Shown: positions 34,151 to 46,722 of the stretch, in pieces
How positions within the stretch are numbered: the stretch's first letter is position 1
Layout: each line of letters starts with the position of its first letter
Origin: Sequoia sempervirens
Lineage: Eukaryota; Streptophyta; Pinopsida; Cupressales; Cupressaceae
Direction: 5' to 3'
Length of the DNA stretch: 64,000 bases
Assembly: GCA_007258455.2 (NCBI GenBank)
Contig: VDFB02193867.1
Span: 524,997,692 to 525,061,691 of the forward strand
The notes under the pieces: model-generated
Database searches by the model: none
What the model was told of the DNA's origin: nothing
The model's input: only the letters and a program-made list of their open reading frames with translations
Made by a program: the position numbers and the translations under genes

Positions 34151-35494
34151 TGTAGACATCTAAATTTGGACACTTAATTTATCCAAATTTATCACTTTTC
34201 ATCTAAACATCATCTTATTCGAGTTAATTAAGTAATATTACTATTATTTAATTAATATCTTTAATTCTGCTAAATGCCTAAGGTATTTAATTAAATACCT
34301 TACCCTCCTTAATCCTCTTTTCATCAAATAAATTAAATAAATATTACATTTATTTAATTCCTCACATGTCATTTTCATCTAATCCTAATCCATTTCCTGA
34401 TCTCTTCATTAAGGATGTGCACATGCCTAATCCTTGATTAGGATGGGTCACATCCTCCAACTTTTGCAAGTTGGCTTTTAATCCTAATTAACCCCTAATT
34501 ATCCTCTAATTAATGCATTAATTAAGCCTAATCTCATTCTCCAAGGAATTTTTAATTCCTTTTTATTCTTCCTAGATTCCCTTATTTTATATGTGAATTT
34601 TTAATTCACATTTCATTCTTCCAAGGCTTCTAGAAGCCTTGGACTTGTCACAATCTCCACATGTGACCAACCTTGGACTTGTCACAATCTCCACATGTGA
34701 CCAAGTCCCACCTTTTGGAGCCCACCTTTTATCCTCTAGGTCATCCTAAGAATGTGAATTTTTAATTCACACTCTATTTCGCTAACCACCTTTCCTTTTC
34801 CCATAGATTTTGAGGAATTCTAAAATTCCTCAAATGTCCCTTTCAATTTTAATTTGGGACAAGAAATCCCTTTTTGTGGAAATCTTCTCACTCCCCAAGG
34901 TGCATGTCCTTTTTCCACCTCATGTACCTTCTTGACAACTCATCTCCATCTCATATCCTTTGTCCACTTCACCCTCCACATGTCAAGATGTGAGGGCTTG
35001 TGGGTTCTCAACCCATCATAGCCCTTCATCTTGGCCTTGTTGGAGCAATCTTGACCGTTGAATTCTCTAGAGAATTCAAATTCTTCTATAAATACCCCCT
35101 CCTCAAGGGCATTTTGAACACTTTTGAATTTGAGCAACTACATGCTGCCCATTTGCTTTCCCAAACACTTTGGATTTTCATAACTACATGCTACCAATTT
35201 GCATTCTCAATCCTTTGCCATCATTTAGCCCTCTTTTTTAATCATTTTGCACATCTAATCTTGCATTTAGTCACTCAAGAAATCATCTAAGGAGCACACA
35301 AATCATTCTAAGCAAGGGCCAATCAAAGAGATATCAACAACAAGGAAGGTGAAACTATTTGTATTTCATTTTACTCATTTTCCTTTTCGTTATATCACTC
35401 TTTTGGCTAATCTTGAGGTGTCCTTGGTATTTTCTCATTTTACATTTCTTAGTTATTTTGCATATTAGAATAGGATAAAATTCTTAGGTTCACA
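34151..35494 (+). repeat. 5' LTR of the LARD-like element, rich in palindromes
   Basis: TGTAGACATC...GGTTCACA. Short palindromes or hairpins occur at 34279-34302, 34331-34359, 34458-34475, 34544-34560, 34591-34611, 34621-34642, 34753-34771, 34810-34833 and 35060-35077. CTATAAATA (35086-35094) is a good TATA box. A roughly 33-nt phrase (CTTGGACTTGTCACAATCTC) is duplicated at 34637-34704. ORFs inside are not credible genes. Confidence 0.92.
35060..35094 (+). promoter_or_regulatory. LTR core promoter: palindrome plus TATA box
   Basis: The perfect 18-bp palindrome GAATTCTCTAGAGAATTC (35060-35077) lies 8 nt before CTATAAATA (35086-35094). Both are conserved in the 3' LTR (44959-44976 and 44985-44993). 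Confidence 0.6.
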
Positions 35495-35498
35495 TTTC

Positions 35499-35518
35499 TG
35501 GCATGCCCGGTGGGACCC
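35499..35518 (+). other. Primer-binding-site-like sequence of the LARD-like element
   Basis: TGGCATGCCCGGTGGGACCC begins 4 nt after the 5' LTR and starts with TGG as expected for pairing to a tRNA CCA end. I could not assign the tRNA. Confidence 0.5.
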
Positions 35519-35572
35519 ACAAATGGGTTCTTGCATTTAACCTCCATTTTTGCTAAGTATTGTGCAGGAAAA

Positions 35573-36410
35573 GGTCGTAGAAAGGCGGAAACACCCTCCT
35601 TTTTACTGTAGAAAGGCGGAAGCGCCCTCCTTTTTACTGCAGAAAGGCGGAAGCGCCTTCTGCTTTACTGCAGAAAGGCGGAAGCGCCCCTACCTTACCG
35701 CAGAAAGGCGGAAGCACCCTACATCTGAAAGTTTTATCTTCTTCTAACAAATTTGTTGTAATTAGGGATATATTTAGATGGTCTTTCTAACACTTTTCTT
35801 ACAGTGGGAGGGGCACAACTTTTTTTTCTTTCTTAAAAATCTGATAAATTTTGTCGCAGAAAGGCGGAAGCGCCCTCCTTTTTACTACAGAAAGGCGGAA
35901 GCACCCTCTTCTTTACTACAAAAAGGTGGAAACGCCCTCTTCTTTACTGCAGAAAGGCGGAAGCGCCCTCCTTTTTACTATAGAAAGGCGAAAGCGCCCT
36001 CTTTTTACCGTAGAAAGGTGGAAGCGCCCTATATCTTGCATTTAACATTTATTTTTGCTAAGTATTTTGCAGAAAAATGGTGCAGAAAGGCGAAAGCGCC
36101 CTCCTTTTTGTTGCAGAAAGGCAGAAGTGCCTTTATTTTTACTGCAGAAAGGTGGAAGCGCCCCCATTTTGCTGCATAAAGGCGGAATCACCCCTATTTT
36201 TGCTGCAGAAAGGTGGAAGTGCCCCTGTTTTTGCTGCAGAAAGGTGGAAGCGCCCCTATTTTGCTGCAGAAAGGCGGAAGCACCCCTATTTTTACTGCAG
36301 AAAGGTGGAAGCGCCCCCATTTTACTGCAGAAAGGTGGAAGCGCCCCTGTTTTTGCTGCAGAAAGGTGGAAGCGCCCCTATTTTGCTGCAGAAAGGTGGA
36401 AGCACCCCAA
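35573..36410. repeat. Minisatellite of about 31-bp units (GCAGAAAGGCGGAAGCGCCC)
   Basis: Some twenty or more units in three clusters (about 35573-35732, 35855-36040, 36078-36410). Each has GCAGAAAGGCGGAAGCGCCC followed by a T-rich spacer such as CTATTTTTACT. GGCG...CGCC makes each unit partly palindromic. The period is not a multiple of three, so all frames stay open and encode repeats like ERRKRPPF; these are not taken as genes. Confidence 0.9.
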
Positions 36411-37244
36411 ATCAACACTGTTTGGAAAGTAAAACAGTCATTTTAACTTCATTTTTGCTCTCATTTTTTGCTATTTTCAAGTAGTAACCCTCTAATATTG
36501 TTTTAGCAAGAATATTGGTGTTTTTTGCTAATGTTTTGCAGCATATTATGGCATAATTGACCAAGAACGAAGAAAAAGACAGCTAACATTTGTTTGCAGG
36601 GCTATCTATTTGATCATATTTTTGAAAACTATCCTTGTTATTTTAGAACATAGTCTAATTAGGGGGAATAAACTTCATTGCTTGTTGTGATTGTTTATTT
36701 TTGTGTTACCCAAGGGGGCATTAATTTGTTTTCACTTTCCCCTTGCACTTCGTGTGAGCCTAGGGAGTAGTTGGAAATGGTTAGTGTCTTCTTTTTAGTG
36801 GGACCTGCTTGGGGATTTCATCACCCCAAGGGACGATTCCAACCACGCGTACCGGTGGGGTATATAAAGGGGGGAGAATGAAAGTTGTACCCCAATCCAG
36901 TCACGTCGTAATTGGCGAAGTGTCGAAGCTAGGGTGATACCGAGATAGACGTGAAGAGTTGGTCTGAGTCTTTCAGTATCTCACTGGGGTTCCCGACTCA
37001 CGCTTGTGACGGGCTGGTGTTCAAGGTTGTGCCTCACGTACCGAGAGTATATCGATGAATCCCTAGAAGTTTTGTGCATCCTAGATTAAGACCTTGCCTA
37101 GCCATACCATTAACATTAATCATAGGATTGTGCTTGCTTGAAGTGTTTTCTTGTGAAAAATCTATGAAATCTTTGATACTTTGGCCTTATTTTATCATTT
37201 TGTGTCCTTGTCATAGTCTTTTCCATCAAAACCAAGCTCTGTCT
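36411..37244 (+). other. Non-repetitive island between minisatellites, with TATA-like motif
   Basis: Contains GGGGTATATAAAGGGGGG (about 36846-36863) after CCACGCGTACCGGT, resembling a core promoter, and a downstream stretch of unusually high GC and CpG for this region (about 36890-37080). No ORF of note follows directly. It may be a captured promoter or an internal element promoter. Confidence 0.35.
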
Positions 37245-37720
37245 TACTGCAGAAAGGCGGAAGCACCCCTAATTCTACTACAGAAAGACGGAAGTGCCCC
37301 CATTTTGCTGCAGAAAGGCGGAAGCGCCCCTAATTTTACTATAGAAAGTTGTCAACGCCCCTGAAAGCTGTCTATGCCCCTGAAAGCTGTCAACGCCCCT
37401 GATTTTGCTGTCAACGCCCTTGATTTTGCTGTCTACGCCCCTGAAAGCTGTCAATGCCCTTGATTTTGCTGTCTACACCCCTGATTTTGTTGTCAACGCC
37501 CCTAATTTTGCTATTAACGCCCCTGAAAGCTGTCTACGCCCCTAATTTTGCTATCTACGCCCCTAATTTTGCTGTCAACGCCCCTGATTTTACTGTCTAC
37601 GCCCCTGATTTTACTGGAAAAAGCTGTCAACGCCCCTTATCTTGCTGTCAATGCCCCTGATTTGCTGTAGAAAGTTGACTACGCCCCTGATTTACCACAG
37701 AAAGCTGACTACGCCCCTTT
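37245..37720. repeat. Second minisatellite block, merging into CTGTCAACGCCCCTGATTTTG units
   Basis: Three or four units like the first block, then over a dozen of about 28 nt alternating CTGTCAACGCCCC or CTGTCTACGCCCC with TGATTTTG or TGAAAG. The shared CGCCCC core shows the second type evolved from the first or its spacer. Confidence 0.88.
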
Positions 37721-38333
37721 AACTTCCCGGGGCCATCATTTGCAAACCGTGCATCGGATCAACTTCATCCAAAAATCAAAGTTATTCAGTTTTTAAAGCT
37801 CTATCCAGTGGTACCTTCCATTTCCTCATATCAAGAATTTGACCATCCCGGGGCGGCCACGCCCCGCATTGGTGGTGGACACGCCCCTAACTTCCCAGGG
37901 CCATCATTTACAAACCGTACGTCAAATCAACTTCATTCAAAAACCAAAATTGTTCAATTTTTCAAGCTCTATCTATTTGTACCTTTTTTTTCTTCCTATC
38001 TAATCAAACCAATCCATTCCTCCAATCATCTAATCAATCCAAGCACACCAATTCGATCAAGTTCATCCAATCACAATTATCCAATCAACATCATCTAATC
38101 ATTTGATCCTCTCCAATAAAACTGATCTAGTACTTTAATCAAATTCATCAAATCATCTACTCGATCCAATCATCCGTCTATCGAATCCCACCAAAATCAA
38201 AAGCAATCCCATCCAATCATCCTAATCTAAGCTTTTGTCCAATCCTGACCTGAGCTTGACCAAAATCTTGATTTGAGCTTTAATCTATTCCCATCCAAAA
38301 TCTTTTATCCATCCTCTTTATCCTATCATCATC
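37721..38333. other. Low-complexity ATCCAATCA-rich stretch
   Basis: Repeated phrases such as ATCCAATCATC and a duplicated segment with GGGCCATCATTTGCAAACCGT (about 37729 and 37898). Probably leader sequence for the ORF that follows. No gene. Confidence 0.5.
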
Positions 38334-40313
38334 ATGAATCCTCATCCTCCATCAATAGTAGTCAAGGGAAACCCTAATTATGTGGACGACGATAACGAAA
38401 GTCTTGTCAATCAAGAAGAATATGACATAGATCCCCTTGACACTATCATATCTAATAAGCTTTCTCCACCCACTTTCCAAAATCTAATTTCTCCTATGAG
38501 TTATCCCGTTATGTCTTCATCCATGCCTAATCATGATCCTTATGCCACCTTTGACAATGGATATCCAATATCTTCTTCATCCCCATATTTGTCATATCCT
38601 TCATCTACATCATCCTCTTATACAACATCTACATCCTCTTATCCTAATTTTCCATCCCAATACTCCTATTACAATTCTCCATCCATGTCCCCTTATCATA
38701 ATCCTCTTTCCTAGTCTTCCCATACTAATCCTACATCCACACCCCTTTACCTTAATCCCACATCCATGTCTCCTCATCCTAATCCACCATCCCAATACCC
38801 TTATTATAATCCATCCCCCACATCCTCTTGTCCCACTACACCACCTATATCCTCTTGTCCTAATCCATAACCCATGTCCCCCTATCTTAATTCACCACTC
38901 CAATATCCTTACCTTAACCCTCCATCCAATCCTAGTCCTCCATCTACTCCTAGTCCTCCATCCAATCCCATTCACCCACCTACTCCTAGTCCTCCATCTA
39001 ATCCTAAACCCCCATCTACTCACAGTCCTACATTCGATCCCATTCCTCCATCTAACCCTTGTCCACCAATCCATAATCCCTCATCCATTTCTACCACCCT
39101 AGCCAAGCCAACCATATGCAAGTCTCTCATTTCAGAAGTTCTCCAAGGAATCATTACAAAGAAGCCATCCCCAACTCCACATCTTGAAGTCATAAAACCA
39201 TGTCATCTAAATCCATCATCCACGGTCACTAGTGATGAGACCCTTCTCCATACCACACCTATTATTGATGTTACCACCCCTAGTACTACTCAAACCATTG
39301 AAACCATTGAACCCCCACCTCCTACTCCAAGAACCACTGTATCCATCGAAGACACCCAATTCCAATCCACTCCCTCTACTCCTAGATCCACCCAAATCCA
39401 ATCCACTCCTCCCACTCCTAGTAGCACCAAAACCCATTCCAATGAACCTCATTAATCTTTCATCCCTCCATTTTCCCCACTTGAAGAGTCCCAACAAGAC
39501 TCCGTTACCATGCCTCCCACACACGATGAGTCACGCCAAGAGTCTAATCCAGAGCATGCCAACATATCCTCTTCTCTAGATCAAGATCCTACCATCCCAT
39601 CTAGTCCACCTCAAGATCATAGTCCCCCATCCATTCCATCCCATGATCCCCTTGTCATTCAAGCTTCCATTGCTCCATCTCCATCTCCATTGCATGAGCC
39701 TACTACCACAAATCCAGATCCTATCATGGCCCCTACTCCCTCTCTTGATGTTGCTATCCCATCATCTCCTTCTCATGATCCCCCATCATCACCTAAAAAT
39801 GCTATCCCCACACCACATGCATATCCCCTTGGTCCTCTCACATTCCTCCATGGTGGTCTCCTCACAAAAGAAAAACAAAGCATATACACCAACCCTCCTC
39901 TTCCACCTAATAATGAACTTGCATCATTCTTCTAGAATAACAAAAATCCTGTCCTAGATCGAATACTCAAGAGAATGAACTATCAAGGAAAAGGTTTAGG
40001 CCTTCATGAGCAAGGTATTATAGAGCCCATCCAAGCTAAAGAACATTTGTATCCGCAAGGTCTTGGATGTACTACTCATGACTCGCAATCCAAAAATGTT
40101 GGTACAACCTCTAGACGCCCTCAACGAGCCTTTTCCAAAAGAAATATTGGCTCTTCCCATCGCCCCACCAGAGCATATGTGGCCATCCCTCCTCTATCGA
40201 CACCTCAAAAACCGTCCATCTTCCTCCTTCATCTGCTCCATCCATTTTGGGTCCTTACATCCCTCCATCTACCATCTCCAATCCTTCATCTACCACGCCC
40301 TTGTTTCCTCTAG
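38334..40313 (+). pseudogene. Decayed Pro/Ser-rich gag-like ORF with G-patch
   Basis: One frame runs from ATG 38334 to 40313, broken by four stops: TAG 38712, TAA 38868, TAA 39453 and TAG 39933. It begins NPHPPSIVVKGNPNYVDDD, passes about 500 residues dominated by Pro, Ser and Thr in short repeats, and reaches a G-patch-like segment RMNYQGKGLGLHEQGI (about 39972-40019), followed by GLGCTTHDSQSKN. Such G-patch segments are known in plant gypsy polyproteins near gag. No enzymatic domain follows. Confidence 0.6.
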
Positions 40314-40521
40314 GTCCTACATCTATTTTGGGCCCTTATATCCCAAAATCACCTCCCCCATCTTGGCCTATTCATCCTTTCATCCATCCATCACCTATCC
40401 ATGTCGCCCATCATAACTATCCCACTCTCATGTTCCCTAATCAGGATCACCAAAGGCACGTACCTGTACATCATCCATCCACATATCATCCTAAAAATCC
40501 TACCTCCATCCCTCCATTCAT

Positions 40522-41046
40522 GTGTCCACATCATCCATCCATTCACACCCATCCCATTGCTATAAAAGCACTTTGGCTGTTAAAGAAAAAATGCATAAAT
40601 CTAAGCATCCACATGAATCTACGGCTCCCCATGTCCCCTCTAAAATACATGGTGAAGAGAAGAAAAATCTAAAACTAAATCCAATCCGTAGGCCACAAAG
40701 GCCCACCCAAGCAAAGATCAAAACCATGTGGATCCCAAAGAAAAAAGATGCAATGCCATCACAAGAAAAATCTGTAAGAACATCCAAAGTCGCTAATCCA
40801 AAAGCTAATCATACACCCCTTTCATCTCCTAAGTTTGTTTTGGGTCCTTATGTCCCAAAATTCACCATTCCATCTCCTCCATTATCCCCACATTCTCCAT
40901 CCATCAATCCTATTATCTTTCCACATCCACCACCACATGTGCCAATGTTGGTCCTAAACACATCTCCGCATCACATATCCACCCCTTCATTCTATCCATA
41001 CCCTTTCCAGCATCCCATCCATTATCCCATGTATCAACCCCATTAA
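40522..41046 (+). pseudogene. Basic/Pro-rich continuation of the LARD ORF, other frame
   Basis: Open 174 codons: a Lys/Arg-rich segment (EEKKNLKLNPIRRPQRPTQA, IKTMWIPKKKDAM) then a His/Pro/Ser-rich tail. Separated from the previous frame by a frameshift, so probably once part of the same polyprotein. Family beyond gag-like not recognised. Confidence 0.4.
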
Positions 41047-44000
41047 ATCCCTCTAATTCACCCTCATGCATAATCCATTTAGCCTAATAAAGTGGTACCA
41101 ACATCCAACAGTCACTTCAAACATGGGCTCTTAACACCTTGATCCTTATTACATGTTTTCTAAATCTGCTTATCCACTTCCTTATCCTTACCCATCTCCT
41201 TCTGCATGACATCCAAAAAGTCAAAAAGTAAAAAACAAAAAAATAAAAAAACAAAAAAAAAAACAAAATAGTAAAAAGAAAAATAGTTCATCCAATGGTG
41301 AAAACTTGGCAAACAAGCGCCTTGGATAAGTACCATAATGAAAACCTGGCAAACAGGCGTCATGCGTAAATCCCCATCTGCACTTGGGGGAAACTTCCTA
41401 ATATGCATTCCCTCCATCTGCTATGCTGCCAACTATGCACCCATCTTCCTGTTATCCGTCCTCTTCATAAATCCCCCCCATCCCACCTATCTTCCGTATC
41501 CTACCATCATATCCCATTTATCTCCCATCCCTCCATCCTTCTTATGATCTTGATCAAAATAGGGGCACCTATCTATGCATGCTTTGGACACCTATTGGTA
41601 TACATTCCCTTTATCCATGATCTGTTGTATTCCTTGATCACCCATCGTATACTCCTCTAGTTCTCTCCTTTTCCCATCCACTCGTCTTCCATCCCTCATG
41701 CCTCATCATATATGACATATCTAGAGTGGGGGCATTTGCTTCCTTTGTGAGATAGTCCATGGAGACTTCATCTATCATAACATCCTTATGTCCCTATCCA
41801 TCTATCACAGCATCCCTTCCATCTCCCCATCCTTATTTTCGTATCCATCTATCCTAATATCCCTTTCATCTCCCAATCCTTATGTCCCTATCCATCTATC
41901 ACAGCATCCTTTCCATCTCCCCATCCTTATCTTCGTATCCATCTATCCTAGCATCCATTTCATATCCCAATCCTTATATTCCCATCCATCCAAACAATCC
42001 CTCCCATCCCCCATCCCTATCCTATATCTTTATCCAATCTTCCATCTTTATTCTCATCCCATCTCATCCCATCTCACAATCCCTTGTCATTGGTATCTGG
42101 CTATAGGCCTCCCCCCATGCAACCCAATGCCATTTATCTCATCGTCATCACCCCTGCTTCTCTTGCACATCTTTCCAATCTCTTATCACTTTTCATCACT
42201 CATATATCTATCATATCATCCTCCTAAGTCATTTTAATGCTTTGGATAACTATCCCATCCCTGAGCTTTATCTAATCATCATCATCCTATCCAATCCAAC
42301 AGGTCTATCCTATCTTATCGTATCGGTCCCACCTTTTTATCCATTTATCCAATCATCTTATCATCTTTTATCCATTTTTTGCCTTTGGTCTCGACGAACT
42401 ACGCTTTCATGTAGGCAAGGTCGATCATTTGATCCGCCCCCGGGGTTCCATCATCGATCTTCATTGTCCACTTTTCTCTTCTATCATCTATCATCGATCT
42501 TTCTCCTTTTGTCCATCCTATCTTTACCATCCATCAAGGTCTCCATCTTGGTCAGTCATCCACCTTTCACTGAACTACGAGGGCTCTGCGCTTTCACGTA
42601 GGCAAGGCTAATCTTTGATCGGCCCCCAAGCCCCTAGGTCTTTAGGGTGTGTCAGTCCCATGTCTTGTCTTCCTTGTGTCGTGCCATCAAGCTACGCCCT
42701 TATCTAGCTAGTTCTTAACAAATGAGACCCACTTATATCAGGAGATCCAATCGATTTTGTGCATACCATGTCATAATGATCTTTTAGTTTCGTATCCATC
42801 ATCTTTGGTCTCAACAGGATGCATCCTTCCTAACAGACCTCATCAATCCCATCCATCCCCTTGATCCTATGGCAATGGACGTTTGAAATTGATTGTGATA
42901 TTTTGATACTTTTGGATTTTTTTAATCATTTGAGCTCCCTATCATCACTTGTCAAGGCCGCCATGATCTATCATATTATGGTGTGTTTTGATTGGTCAAC
43001 ATAGGGGTATATCTTGCTCTTTTGTTTGATTGTGTCTTCTTGGTTGTCCCACGTAGTACCCACCAAGATCCCTGAGGTCTTGTGTTATGCTCGGGCATCC
43101 TTTTGTGCTTGTGGTTATCTCAATACCTGGCCCGACCAAGGTCTTTGTGACTTTGGGGTGTTGGGATAGCCTTCTTGTCTGTTGTGTTTGTTTTATGCAT
43201 TAGACACTAATTTTCCTTGGTTCTTCATACCCTGGCATCTTGTGTCTGACGCTATAGCAAAAATCAGTGCTCTGAAGATGGAAAATTGCATTAGTATTGC
43301 ATTTCATTCTCCATTCTATCATCTTGCATGTATCCCCCCATCCATTCATCTTTCATCCGTATCTCACATTTCTATCAAATCCCCATCCATTCAATTTAGC
43401 CCGCATCATCTAATCATATCTTTGGTCTTGTCCCCAATCTCGTTACTAGCCTTGACCCATCATCATCATCATCCATTATTATTATTCCCTATCCCTTTGG
43501 TGTTGTTTCGGGATGTATCCTTCCCTCATCAACAACACTTTCATCATCATCATCGGGAGATATTCTTCCCTATCCTTTAGTGGTGTTTCGGGATGTATCC
43601 TTCCCTCATCAATACCACTCAGTGGGATGTATCCTTTCCTATCCTTGTGTTGTTTCGGGATCCTTAATTCCCTTATTGACAACGCTCCATCTATCATCAA
43701 CCCATTTTGGCTTGTACCTTGACTGGGGCAACATCATCTTCATCTCTGTATCCATTTGTGCTTCATCCATCTCCATATCACTTACTCTCTTCCCCATCAC
43801 CCTACATCATCTTCCTCATCTCCCCTTGCATCACATTATCTATTTCGAGAGCACACACGTATTCTCTTCAACCCGCATGTCCTCTCGAGGGGGCATCCTT
43901 CATCCCTAATTTTCATCATTTTCTTTTTCCCTTCCTAGTCACTCCTTTGGATGACTGGGGCATCTTTTCCAATCTAACCATCTTCTTTCTAGGTTCTATA

Positions 44001-44053
44001 TTTTAATATTATTTGAAATGATGCTACTTCAGAACACCATCTCAAAGAGGGGC
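41047..44053. other. LARD interior without genes, repeat-rich, ending in a purine tract
   Basis: Holds a duplicated phrase GAAAACTTGGCAAACAAGCG / GAAAACCTGGCAAACAGGCG (about 41300 and 41340), C/T-rich ATCCATC-type low complexity (41430-42250), two related segments around CTACG...CTTTCA(T/C)GTAGGCAAGG (about 42398 and 42582), and tandem repeats around TTTCGGGATGTATCCTTCCC (about 43505-43700). AAAGAGGGGC just before 44054 is the likely polypurine tract. Confidence 0.55.
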
Positions 44054-45393
44054 AACAGACATCCAAATTTGGACACTTAATTTATCCAAATTTATCACTT
44101 TTCGTCTAAACATCATTTTATCCGAAAGCACTAGTAATATTACTATTATTTAATTAATATCTTTAATTTCAAAATCCCTAAGGTATTTAATTAAATACCT
44201 TACCCTCCTTAATCCTCTTTTCATCAAATAAATTAAATAAATATTACATTTATTTAATTCCTCACATGTCATTTTCATCTAATCCTAATCTATTTCCTAA
44301 TCTCTTCATTAAAGATGTGTACATGCCTAATCCTTGTTTAGGATGTGTCACATCCTCCAACTTTTGCAAGTTGGATTTTAATCCTAATTAGCCCCTAATT
44401 ATCCTCGAATTACTGATTAATTAAGCCTAATCATTCTCCAAGGAATTTTTAATTCCTTTTTATTCTTCCTAAATTCCCCTATTTTATATGTGAATTTTTA
44501 ATTCACATTCCATCCTTCCAAGGCTTCTAGAACCTTGGACTTGTCACAATCTCCACATGTGACCAACCTTAGATTTGTCACAAACTCCACATGTGACCAA
44601 GTTCCACCTTTTTGGAGCCCATCTTTTATCTTTTAGATTTTCCTAGGAATGTGAATTTTTAATTCACACTTATTTCCCCAACCACCTTTCCTTTTCCCAT
44701 GTAGATTTTTGAGGAATTCTAAAATTCATCAAATGTCCCTTTCACTCCCACTTGGGGACAAGAAATCCTTTTTTGTGGAAATCTTCTCACTCCCCAAGGT
44801 GCATGTCATTTTTCCACCTCATGTACCTTCTTGACAACTCATCTCCATCTCATATCCCTTGTCCACTTCACCCTCCACATGTCAAGATGTGAGGGCTTAT
44901 GGGTTCTCAACCCACCATAGCCCTTCATCTTGGCCTTGTTGGAGCAATCTTGATCGTTGAATTCTCTAGAGAATTCAAATTCTTCTATAAATACCCCCTC
45001 CTCAAGGGCATTTTGAACACTTTTGAATTTGAGCAACTACATGCTGCCCATTTGCTTTCCCAAACACTTTGGATTTTCATAACTACATGCTACCAATTTG
45101 CATTCTCAATCCTTTGCCATCATTTAGCCATCTCTTTTAATCATTTTGCACATCTAATCTTGCATTTAGTCACTCAAGAAATCATCTAAGGAGCACACAA
45201 ATCATTCTAAGCGAGGGCCAATCAAAGAGATATCAACAACAAGGAAGGTGAAACTATTTGTATTTCATTTTACTCATTTTTCTTTTCGTTATATCACTCT
45301 TTTGGCTAATCTTGAGGTGTCCTTGGTATTTTCTCATTTTACATTTCTTAGTTATTTTGCATATTAGAATAGGATAAAATTCTTAGGTTCACA
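44054..45393 (+). repeat. 3' LTR of the LARD-like element
   Basis: Aligns with 34151-35494 throughout and keeps the TATA box (44985-44993) and the 18-bp palindrome (44959-44976). Its first bases are AACAGACATC instead of TGTAGACATC, and the 22-bp palindrome of the 5' LTR is damaged here. Confidence 0.92.
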
Positions 45394-45664
45394 GTAACAG
45401 TTAAAACTTCACTAAGAACTTAATAGTACTAGGAGGAGCAGTAGGAGCACTCCTCGAGCACAACATAAATGAGTGATGAACTTATCGCCATCGGATCGAC
45501 AAACAAAGGGAACAAATTTATTTCTAGAGCATGGAGATAAATGAATTTTGATTCCAGAGCCCTTTGTTGTATGCCTACATGGCAATTTTGTACATATTTT
45601 GTATTGAATATATTTGACATTGTATGCCTATATGGCATTCTCATAAGCCTATATGGCTATTTTG

Positions 45665-46722
45665 TACCTATATTTTATACTTATACTGACATATATTGAT
45701 GTATGTGTACATGGCTATTTGGTTAATACAAATCTTTTTTATCGATAGTGTCCATATTTGCATTATAAATTCATGGTTCAATTAATATGAGTTACGTGTA
45801 TTGAAGTGTATACTTTACAAATTATGTATATACTTTGTGACTTATGTGTGTTCCAATTTATACTTTGTGACTTACGCGTTTTCACGTGTATACCTTGTAT
45901 TCATGCATATACTTTGTATTAAGTTGTGTATACTATTTATTCGTGTGTAAATTTCAAGGCTTACGTGTTTGTGACTACTTGTGCTTCCCTTATTCACATG
46001 TACATGCTTGACTTATTCATGTGTATACTTATTAATTGGTTAGCTCTAACATTGATCATTGTTGTCCTTCATGGTTTGTCCTGAATAAATTAATTGATTG
46101 ATGGTAAACAACTTTATCTAAAAGAAAAAAAAACACGTTTTCAATTGGTATTCCATGAAATGATTGATAAAAAGATTCTAATGTATTTAATCCTTTGATT
46201 GGAACAAAAAGATATGTGTTTATACACTTCAATTGTGTAGTCACCCTTTGGTTCTTTGAAAGAATAATATGCTTATGCCATTGTTACACTGCACATGTAA
46301 ACCAAATTTTGTATTATGGAGCTATATTAAGCTACCACTCTCAAGACCAATGCAACAAAGATACAAAATAATGTTTAAGACTGCAAGAAGACATCAAAAT
46401 GGCTAGTGTACTAAACAAATTCTTATGATTTATGAAGAACGTTGATAAATCTACTCATTTGGCTTCTTTTTTCAAAATCATACAAATTGAACCCTAGCAT
46501 CAATAGACTATGTATATCAAGCTACCAAATTCAAGTTTCAACGATGAATATTTATCATGCATATTTTAAATGATATTCAAATTTATGGTGGTTTTGTTGT
46601 TTATATGATATTATGTGATATTCTAATCCTAATTCATGCTTCTAGGTTGCATATATATATTGTTTTTACATGTTTTTTGTACCAATGAACCCAAAACGAA
46701 CTAAATCCCCCTCCAAAAAATT
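45665..46722. repeat. GTGTATAC-type tract and spacer, copy 2
   Basis: Counterpart of 17100-18150 in copy 1. No gene seen. Confidence 0.55.

Larger units (their letters stand above)
34151..45393 (+). mobile_element. LARD-like LTR retrotransposon with Pro-rich G-patch ORF
   Basis: LTRs 34151-35494 and 44054-45393. GTAAC flanks both sides (34146-34150 and 45394-45398), and copy 1 has the empty site at 16823-16827. The 8.5-kb interior has a primer-site-like start, minisatellites, a decayed Pro-rich ORF with a G-patch and a purine tract before the 3' LTR, but no protease, reverse transcriptase or integrase. This fits a large retrotransposon derivative of gypsy origin. Confidence 0.9.

Noticed and set aside
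35573..36410. Regular repeats with spacers, superficially like a CRISPR array
   Set aside because: Plant retrotransposon interior, units of about 31 nt without unique spacers of constant length, and no cas genes. It is a minisatellite.
38533..39102. Overlapping His/Pro/Leu-rich ORFs in other frames of the LARD interior
   Set aside because: Shadows of the low-complexity Pro/Ser-rich frame that carries the G-patch.
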